64,000 nucleotides of DNA. It comes from Cannabis sativa (lineage: Eukaryota; Streptophyta; Magnoliopsida; Rosales; Cannabaceae). Shown here in pieces: positions 56,399 through 64,000 of the stretch. The DNA lies in the NCBI RefSeq assembly GCF_029168945.1, contig NC_083603.1:37235396-37299395 (forward strand). Reading direction: 5' to 3'. The position numbers and the translations under genes are program-made. Within the stretch, counting starts at the first letter, position 1. Each line of letters starts with the position of its first letter. Below the pieces are notes generated by a model. That model had not been told where the DNA came from, made no database searches, and was given only the letters and a program-made list of their open reading frames with translations.

Positions 56399-57264
56399 AT
56401 GATGAATTCCATGTTATCACTCTTGACCGAAAATAAGCTAAATGGATCTAACTTTCCAAAATGGAAATAGAACATTAATTTGCTCTGATAGGAGAAAGTG
56501 CCTTGTTTGTGTTAACTGAGCCCTCTCCAGAAGTGCCGGGGGACAATGCATCCAAAGCTGTGAAAGAAAAGTATGAGCATTGGCTGAAAGCAAATGACAA
56601 AGCTCTATACTTTATGCTTTCCGGCATGGTTGACACCCTTAAAACTCGGTTTTCTAAAACCGAAAAGGCTGCTGAAATTATGACGAAGTTACCTGAGCTA
56701 TTCGGTAGGGAATCTCTTCAGTCTCGCTTTGACGCGACTAAGAAATATATCAATGCACGGATGGAACCCCATCAAAACGTGCGTGATCATGTTCTCCTCA
56801 TGGCAAGTTATTTCCAAAAAGCCCAGGATCATGGTGCTGAAATGGATCACACTACTCAAGTAAGCCTTATCTTGAATAGTCTGACTCCAGCATTTCTGCC
56901 CTATACATCAAATTATGTCATGAATAAAAATGACATAGACATTCATGAGTTAGTCAATGACCTTCAGACATATGAAAATTTGATTGGAGGACCCAAGAAG
57001 AAAGGGAGTACACCTCAAAATTCTAGCAATGGTAATGGGACGGTCAAACCTGAGGCAAATGTTGCCTCTACTTCTAAACCGAAATCGAAGAAGAAGTGGA
57101 GAAACACCAAGAAGCGTGCCAAAGCCATGAAAAACAAAAAGGTTGCTGCTTCTGGTGATGCACTCAAAGGAAAGTGTTTCTACTGCAATGAGAAAGGTCA
57201 TTGGAAACCCCAATGTCCTAAACTTCTAGCAAAGAAACAAGATATTTCTTTCTATAAACTTTAA
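56399..57264 (+). pseudogene. Copia gag of element C (stop and frameshift)
   Basis: ATG at 56399 opens MMNSMLSLLTENKLNGSNF, the usual start of a Copia gag, but meets TAG at 56468. The frame then shifts before 56503, after which 253 codons are open to TAA at 57264. This part has the Copia gag domain (LYFMLSGMVDTLKTRFSK, MEPHQNVRDHVLLMASYF, VSLILNSLTPAFLPY), a Lys-rich stretch and the zinc knuckle CFYCNEKGHWKPQC from 57175. It ends with FYKL and a stop exactly as in A. The product would form the particle shell and bind RNA. Only these two lesions separate it from an open gag. Confidence 0.88.
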
Positions 57265-57938
57265 GAGTTTTAGTGAATTATTATCCAATTGGATTATTGA
57301 TTCTGGGCTAACTTTGTTTATTTGTTTCTTCTTCTTGTAGGCCAAGCTACTTGAACTCAGATGCTATCTTCATGAGTTGGATCAGAAAGTTGGACAAAGG
57401 GTGAAGATCGTCCAAGATTAAGATGAAGCTCATTTATCTAATTTTGAATTAATTATTTTATTTTAAAGACAATTTGGATTTTAAATTTTAGTTAGGGATT
57501 TTTATCCTTGTTTTTATCATATTGTTGCAATACATTTTTTTATTATTAATAAAGTTTATTTTATTTTCTATTTCAAACAAATTGCAATTTATGAGATTGA
57601 GCTTCATTTACTTTATCTTAAACAACAATTACCACATTATATTTATATGTTTGTATGTGTAAGTGTTTTTATTATTGATGCAAATTCTATAATGTTTACA
57701 ACTCTTCATAGAGTTATATTAAATAAACACTAGAAATTATTTCTATGTTTATTAATAATTGTTAATTCTAATACAATTATTAAGAATTTGTTTAATAAAA
57801 AGATATTTTGATCTGATAGGGGTGGAGAAAAGTTAAGAAAACTATGCAGTTCAACAATCTTTTATATCTAATGAACTCTGGATTGTATTTAACTCCACAT
57901 AATCTCTATAACACTTAGAGAATCATGATCTCTATAAC
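57265..57938 (+). pseudogene. Collapsed pol of C, first part
   Basis: Protease-like WIIDSG (57290-57307) and integrase-like SDRGGE (57812-57829) occur at the same spacing as in A, with no frame between them. G4 interrupts at 57939. Confidence 0.68.
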
Positions 57939-60273
57939 TGTAACACCCTAACTAGCATAGGCGTATTACGTGATTTTTGAAACATACTGTGCAGCTCGTT
58001 GCTAATCAACGAGGTTTATGGAAATCGTGATTAATTAAAATTTTTGCTTTTTAATTAAACTTATAAAATATTTATACAAAAATACTCGGGATCCCGATTA
58101 AAAAACATTTTACAAAAGTTCTCTGACTATACAAAATACTTGTCGCCTAGCGACTAATTACAAAAATAGCCTTGCTGTCCCGAGGATCGTACGCTCCAGG
58201 CCTAACCGCCCCGACATGTACAATCTTCACCGGCTCGCTCTCACGGTCCTTCAGCTTTAGCCTTGCCCTTATCTACACATAAACATAGCACTGTGAGTCG
58301 ACATACTCAGTAAGAAAAGCATAAGCAAATATCATACATAAATCCCGAGTTATGGTCAGACGCCCATACCCCTGACCATAACCCTAACTGCCGTGTCCCA
58401 CACGATACTGAGTCCTGAACATTCATAAGACGGTACTATTGACAAGTAACAGCCTAAACTTGGTACACTGGTCATACTCCAGCTGCTAGTCATACTCTAG
58501 GCCGTACCGATGTGTTACAGTATCAGCCTATACTCGGCACACTGGTCATACTCTAGCCTGTACCGATGTGATACGTCAAATAGTACAGAACCACGAACCC
58601 TAGTATCAGCCTATACTCGGTACAGTGGTCATACTCCAGTTGTTAGTCCTACTCTAGCCTGTACCGATGTGATATAGTGTCAGCCGATACTCGGTACACT
58701 GGTCATACTCCAGCTGCTAGTCATACTCTAGCCTGTACCGATGTGACACAGTCGGATGGTTCGAAGCCAACATACATATCTAATGTAATCTAACAGGCTT
58801 CCTACATGCACGCTAAACATGTAATACATATGCATACTGTTATACTAATCTTACCTCAATTACGAATTCAGGTGTGCCGGTCAACCTGACTAGAACGAAC
58901 TGCGCGGCGGTTTACAGGCTCCTAAACCATAACAATCACAACACTATAAGTGATACGCTAAATCACTTCCAGGGGACTTAAACTAGAAACTAAAAGTTTC
59001 CCTATCCATAAAAAGCATGGCAATACCCCAAATAACATAAAAACGAGAAAATCTAGGGTTTCTGAAAATCACCCAACCGGCAGACCAGTTGCCAAACCGG
59101 AATTCCAGTTCTGGGAAATTTCAGAACCCCATCCGGAATTCTGGATGCACGACTGGAATTCCAGTTCCTCGCAGGAAACTTTCAAAAAATTATACATTGC
59201 TCAAATAAATTCCAAACCATACAAAAACTTCCAGACCTGTTCAAAATACCCTAAAGAACAAATCCAAAGCACTAAAACAGCCCAGAACACACAGATACTA
59301 AAAATGCCATGTGAGCTCCAAGCTTTGAGTTTCAAACTCAAACTTGGCTAAAGCTCACCTACAAGCATCAAACCTTGATTAAAATTACATATTCATGCAT
59401 AACAAAGCTGCAGAAAACAATCTCTAACTCATGCAACAACTACAGCCACCAATTTCGAAAATTTCTCTTTGAAACTTAAGCTTTTGAATAGAAAATCCAT
59501 AACTTTAAACAACACCCCTAATCATGCACTACCAGCAGCTCAATTCAACTCATCATGCTTTAAACTTCAAAAACAACATCAAAAACACAGCAGCAATATC
59601 AACTCAACTAAGCATGCAAAACATCATCTTTTCCATAAAAAATTCAAGAAAACTTAAAATAAAGCTAGAGGAACATACCAACCACAAGAGATCACAAATT
59701 CTTGTTAAAAGAGCTTGAAATTCAAGAAGAATTTCCCCCCAAACCCAGCTGCTCAAAACCGAAATAGAGAGAAGGAAAGAGAGCCTTTGAATTTTCTAAT
59801 TTTTTCTAAGTTTTGAAATCTTGAATAATGAGAGAAAGCATGCAAACATAACACTTATTTCAGCCAACAATTAACATAATAAAACACATATTTTCCAATT
59901 ACTAAGTCCACTAAAGGACAAAATAACAATGGGGCAAAAAGACCAATTTGCCCCTCCATGCTAAAATAACATAAATAACACTAAAGGGGTATTTTGGGAA
60001 ATTCTAAATTCCCGGCCAATCCTGACATTCCCAATGTCTAATAAACCGTCCCACAATACTAACATACTAAGTTGTGATTTTACTGAGCCAAACACCGAGT
60101 TCCCTGTTACCGGGCACCGGAAATGCAAACTTATAAAAATCACTATATGACATAAAATGCATTTCAGAATTCAATAATAACAGTATAAATAATTATTTAA
60201 ATATCTATAAATCATTTTCATAATTAAACATGATTAACTGCTAATTTCCAAATTAAATTAAGCGGTCTTTACA
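57939..60273 (-). repeat. 3' LTR of G4
   Basis: 2,335 bp, minus-strand start TGTAAAGACCGC at 60273, end GGTGTTACA at 57939. The minisatellite has four long units (58447-58757) and the CCGG palindromes are partly mutated (59075-59170). The left outer end is intact, but no TSD can be checked. Confidence 0.88.
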
Positions 60274-61303
60274 ACTATTCCCCCCTTAAAAGGATTTCGT
60301 CCACGAAATCTAACCTGAATAACTCTGGATATTGAGCTCTCATATCTGACTCTAGCTCACAGGTGGCTTCCTCCACCTTGCTGTTTCTCCAGAGAACTTT
60401 GACCAATGCTATGGTCTTATTCCGAAGGACTTTATCCTTTCTATCCAGGATCTGCACTGGCTGTTCTTCGTAAGACATATCTGGCTGCAGTTCAAGGCTC
60501 TCATAACTGAGTATATGAGAGGGATCTGAAACGTATTTTCTCAGCATAGAGAGATGGAATACGTTGTGAACTGCTGAGGCAATGCTAACCGGTATGCCAC
60601 TTGACCTATCTTCTCGAGAATCTCAAAAGGTCCTGTAAATCTCGGGCATAACTTGCCTCTTTTCCCGAAACGTGTGATCCCCTTCATTGGAGATACCCGT
60701 AAAAACACATGGTCCCCTACTCGGAACTCAACATCTCCGCGTTTCGGATCTGCGTAACTTTTTTTTCTACTCTGTGAGGCAAGCATTCTCGCTTTTATTT
60801 TCTCAATTGCCTCATTGGTCCGCTGCACTGACTCCGGACCAAGGTATTTCCTCTCCCCTGTCTCATCCCAGTGGATGGGAGATCTACACTTCCTACCGTA
60901 TAACAGTTCATAGGGAGCCATCCCTATCGTACTCTGATAACTGTTGTTGTAAGAAAATTCTATCAACGGTAGATATTTATTCCAAGAGCCTTCAAAATCC
61001 ATAACACAGGCTCGTAACATGTCCTCCAATATCTGAATTGTCCTTTTGGACTGCCCATCTGTCTGAGGATGGAATGTTGTACTAAATTTCAGTTTTGTAC
61101 CCATTGCTCGTTGCAAACTCTGCCAAAACTTGGAGGTGAATTTCGGATCTCTATCCGAAACTATAGACTTCGGTACCACGTGAAGTCTTACAATCTCTCT
61201 AACATACAATTCTGCCAACTGATCCACTCTAAAGGTTGTTCTAAAAGGCAGAAAATGAGCAGATTTTGTGAATCGATCCACCACAACCCAGATGGAATCA
61301 AAC
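57939..61303 (-). mobile_element. Truncated Tekay element G4
   Basis: A minus-strand member of the G1/G3 family, more diverged. Present are the 3' LTR (57939-60273), the polypurine tract and the 3' part of pol (60275-61303). The 5' half of the element is missing, and so are about 440 bases of C that should lie between 57938 and 61304, judged by comparison with A. One deletion therefore removed both. Confidence 0.88.
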
Positions 61304-61305
61304 AT
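60275..61305 (-). pseudogene. G4 integrase core and chromodomain
   Basis: Two minus-strand frames. 61305-60541 begins inside the integrase core just after its first catalytic Asp and carries [22 protein letters not shown] and TIQILEDM. It frameshifts near 60575 (ALP then out of frame). 60547-60275 carries the rest: MLRKYVSDPSHIL and the chromodomain (LRNKTIALVKVLWRNS to YPELF). RT, RNase H, protease and gag are absent. The first few codons at the right end are at the junction with element C, so the apparent start Met is not a real start. Confidence 0.9.
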
Positions 61306-62013
61306 TTTATGGTATCTTAATTTTGATTACTTAATCTCTAGCAAGTATTTTTCACTTCAAATACTAGTCTGCTATGTTGATGATTTAGTCTTAAAAGAAA
61401 CTTAAAGTTTTAGACTAATACAATAAGTCACAACTAGATAACTCTCCAAACAATAAAGAGGTTAAAAGTATTATTTAACCAAACATCTGTTATTGAGTGG
61501 GAGCTATCTGAGATGTAATCAAATAAGGAACATTAAAAGATATTCAAGAAAGATTTATGAAAGTGATCTATATGTTAGATATTAAGGAAATGTATATCAG
61601 TTATCCTTGTATCTTCCCCAAGTCATTCAAAATTATGAGATGAGGGTTACTCTGGGGGTGGAGGAGTTATTCTATAATAATTCAAGCTCTACCAGAGAAG
61701 AATTATAACTTTGTAAATTTGAAATTACAAGAAAGTTATTTTACTGAAGAAAAGTCTACGCTGTATTATCTCAATTTCATATTTTAAAATATGAGAGATA
61801 TGTCTTCTGTTTATTCAGATGTACTTTAAAACAGTAAGGATTTCAGTATCCCTTGATGAGTAAAGCATATAGTAAAGGATGTTTCATAAATGTATTTATG
61901 AACTAGTTTCCAGAAGTTTGGGTGGATACAAATATACTACACTTGATTTGAAGATCAAGACATCAGATTGATTTATTTGCACAGTTTGTTTTATGTTAGG
62001 GCAAGGGGGAGTT
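61304..62013 (+). pseudogene. Collapsed pol of C, second part, with polypurine tract
   Basis: Resumes at the position equivalent to about 1370 in A. The RT signature YVDD lies at 61373-61384 and the glycine-rich RNase H-like end near 61651. No open frame. AAGGGGGAG at 62003-62011 is the polypurine tract before the 3' LTR. Confidence 0.68.
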
Positions 62014-63898
62014 TGTTGGGTTTTTTGCCCTAAATAAAACCCTTTACAATTTGTATAGTTATCAATAAAAGAAATTTGAAGTGATTTATGTTCGCATGAA
62101 TTTCACATGCTAATGGTTTAATATGTTTATTACATTTACACACAAAATCAGTTAAGTCTAGATCATATGTTTATTCACAATTACAGTATTGTCAACACAG
62201 GGGAATGTGATTGTGATCATATGAATCAAAAGACTAAGTCCCTGTTTCATCAGTGTTTTGGATTTACACTAATGTCATAATCAGCGATGATGTGTACTTA
62301 CACTTGGAGTAAGTGTTATGTTCTTTCCAGGAGATTAGTAAAGTATACTGGTTTCGAATGTATGGAGTATACATTCGACTGGTACGATATTGCAACTTAG
62401 TTAAGATATTATAAACTTACCGTCATATCTTTCCAAGTCAATATCAGTAGTTGATCTTAAGATTAAAAGAATCTAAATCCTGATATGCTTAGGCTCAACT
62501 CAGGAGTACTATTCATGTTCTTTGATTTATTAGTTAAGCCTACTTTTGGGTCAGGGTGATACGCATATTTTGGGAACATGATAGTATGATTGAGTGGGAG
62601 TGCTGAACATAAATATGGAATCTATAGCTTCTACTGGTGTATAGAAGTCAAGTGATGATTCCCTTCGAGCTTAGCTAAATAGAAGTAAATGGATCAGCTC
62701 TTGTTTAAGTGACGAATTCTTAGATCACTAAACATCATTTACAGGTAGCTAAGTGTTTTAAGGGGCAAAATACATTGAGGGGTGAGAACGGTAAAATTAT
62801 CCCATCTCGATGTAAATCATCTAATATAGAGGATCTTTGATCACAATAAGATTATAACAATGGTTAAATGAGATAGCATATTTATATCGTGGAACATATA
62901 ATATGCTCTATCTAAGTCTGAGAGTGCAATTCTAAGTTCTAAGAGTCGATTCAACGAAGAATTAATAAGTAGGAATTAACTCAGTAAATTTTGTTCACTT
63001 ATTGGAAGCTCAGCATATAGATCCATGGTCCCCATTCTAGTTGAGACTATACTGCTTGTATGACTTAATAATTGATATTTGCTTAATCAATTATAATTCT
63101 AAAGTTAGACTATGTCTAATTTGTGAATTTTCACTAAGCAGGGGCGAAATTGTAAAGAAAAGAGATTCTAGGTTTATTTATTTATTAATAGACTTTATAT
63201 GTCTTATTAATAATTAAATTAAATGACCATATTATTTAATAATCTATTAGTTATTAAATAAATAGTTTTGGCATTTAAATGGTTAGAATTGGAAAATTGG
63301 CGTTTTTGAGAAAATAGAAATAAAATTTGTGAAAACTGGAAAAACCAAGTGAGGCCCATTACACACCATGGCCGGCCACTTGGGATGGTTTTCCAAATCG
63401 ATATTTTCATTATTTTAATGCCAAATAATTACTAACCTAAACCTAGTAGTTGCCTATAAATAGAAAGTGATGGCTCAGTCAAATCACAAGTTTTAACAAG
63501 CTTTCTGTCAGAAAATTCTTTCTTCAGAAAACTGAGCCTTCCCTCTCTCTTCTATAGCCGAACCTACCCTCTCTCTTTTCGTCTTCTAAATTTCGAAAAC
63601 CTCAGTGATAGAGTAGTGCCCACACACAGCAAGTTGTAACTCAATCATAGATTGGAAGATTGTGAAGGATCATACACAAAGAGAAGGACATTCGGGCTTA
63701 GATCTTGATAGTACTCTGCGACAGAAAGGATACAAGGGTTATAGATCTGAGTGGAAGGAGATATTATTCCGCTGCCATCAATGTAAGGTTTTCTTAACTT
63801 TATATGTGTTTATTTATCGTTTTAGAAAGTTCATATTTAGGGTGTTAAACAACATACTTGTGAGTAGATCTAAGATCCTGGTAAAATAAATTCCAACA
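62014..63898 (+). repeat. 3' LTR of C
   Basis: 1,885 bp, TGTTGGGTTTTTTGCCC to TTCCAACA, uninterrupted. TATA box at 63455-63463. Partner of 42350-43929 plus 52398-52721, with scattered substitutions and small indels, so C is older than G1 or G2. Confidence 0.93.
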
Positions 63899-63903
63899 AT
63901 CTT

Positions 63904-64000
63904 TCCATTCGTTTCGTTTTTATAATCCATCGATTTAAAAGTTATAAGTTAAGGAGATCGATTATGGTTTTTATTAGAATCGTTTTTCTTCATAATATAT
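63904..64000. other. Host flank after element C
   Basis: 97 bases of AT-rich DNA that joined 42344 before C inserted. Too short to interpret. Confidence 0.6.

Larger units (their letters stand above)
42350..63898 (+). mobile_element. Copia-type element C with nested Tekay insertions
   Basis: Spans 21,549 bp; without G3 and G4 about 9.7 kb remain. Order: 5' LTR (42350-43929 plus 52398-52721, split by G3), PBS, a leader of 3.7 kb, gag, collapsed pol (split by G4), polypurine tract and 3' LTR (62014-63898). TSDs are exact. The LTR, gag end and pol remnant match element A. Gag has a stop and a frameshift, so this copy makes no normal protein. Confidence 0.93.

Noticed and set aside
1..64000. CRISPR arrays, bacterial operons, phage or defence islands
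   Set aside because: Direct repeats here are LTRs, minisatellites and duplications; the coding content is eukaryotic retroelements and plant gene fragments.

Overview
The window is plant nuclear DNA, very probably from a eudicot, and about 85-90% of it is nested LTR retrotransposons. The evidence is the set of lineages seen: Tekay-type chromoviruses with a C-terminal chromodomain, a Tat-type Ty3/Gypsy element with a second RNase H and an antisense gene, a SIRE/Maximus-like Copia fragment, and a Copia family whose pol has collapsed. Primer-binding sites match initiator tRNA-Met, target-site duplications (TSDs) are 5 bp, and the spacer DNA is AT-rich. I cannot name the species. No rRNA, tRNA gene, CRISPR array or bacterial feature is present.

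Layout. 1-3921: the 3' part of Copia element A (end of gag, decayed pol, 3' LTR). 3922-7187: an older relative, B. 7188-8714: host-like DNA with one unidentified ORF and, at its right edge, a TATA box. 8715-23269: a minus-strand Tekay element (G1, TSD TTTCC). Its left LTR is split by a second minus-strand Tekay element, G2 (10014-18136, TSD CTCAA). 23275-24208: host DNA with an ORF whose upstream region was cut by G1. 24214-27096: a deleted SIRE-like Copia element (S, TSD CTTTC). 27210-27918: a broken RING-H2 E3 ligase gene on the minus strand. 28690-29557 and 40009-40640: the two halves of an older element remnant (R), split by the Tat element T (29563-40003, TSD ATAAT). 40641-42344: AT-rich host DNA. 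42350-63898: Copia element C (TSD ATCTT), which has a nearly complete Tekay element G3 (43930-52397) in its 5' LTR and a truncated Tekay element G4 (57939-61303) in its body. The last 97 bases are host flank.

How the parts relate. G1, G3 and G4 belong to one Tekay family; G2 is a second one. No element here is fully intact, but G3 comes close: gag, protease, RT, RNase H, integrase and chromodomain are interrupted by only two frame breaks. G1 has lost almost all of pol by a deletion that is in frame relative to family members, leaving a gag-protease frame fused to half a chromodomain. A, B and C share the same shortened pol remnant, so that family probably spread after losing pol function and depended on enzymes supplied by other elements. 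T carries, on the strand opposite to its gag-pol, a separate spliced gene with several stop codons.

Points worth a second look: a cluster of strong hairpins in the long leader of C (candidate packaging signal); a systematic CTG/CAG to CCG/CGG difference between otherwise near-identical copies (possible base-calling artefact at methylated CHG sites, which may also explain one gag frameshift); the antisense intron-containing gene of T; the in-frame pol deletion in G1; the promoter/ORF separation caused by G1; and variable minisatellite and palindrome arrays inside the Tekay LTRs.
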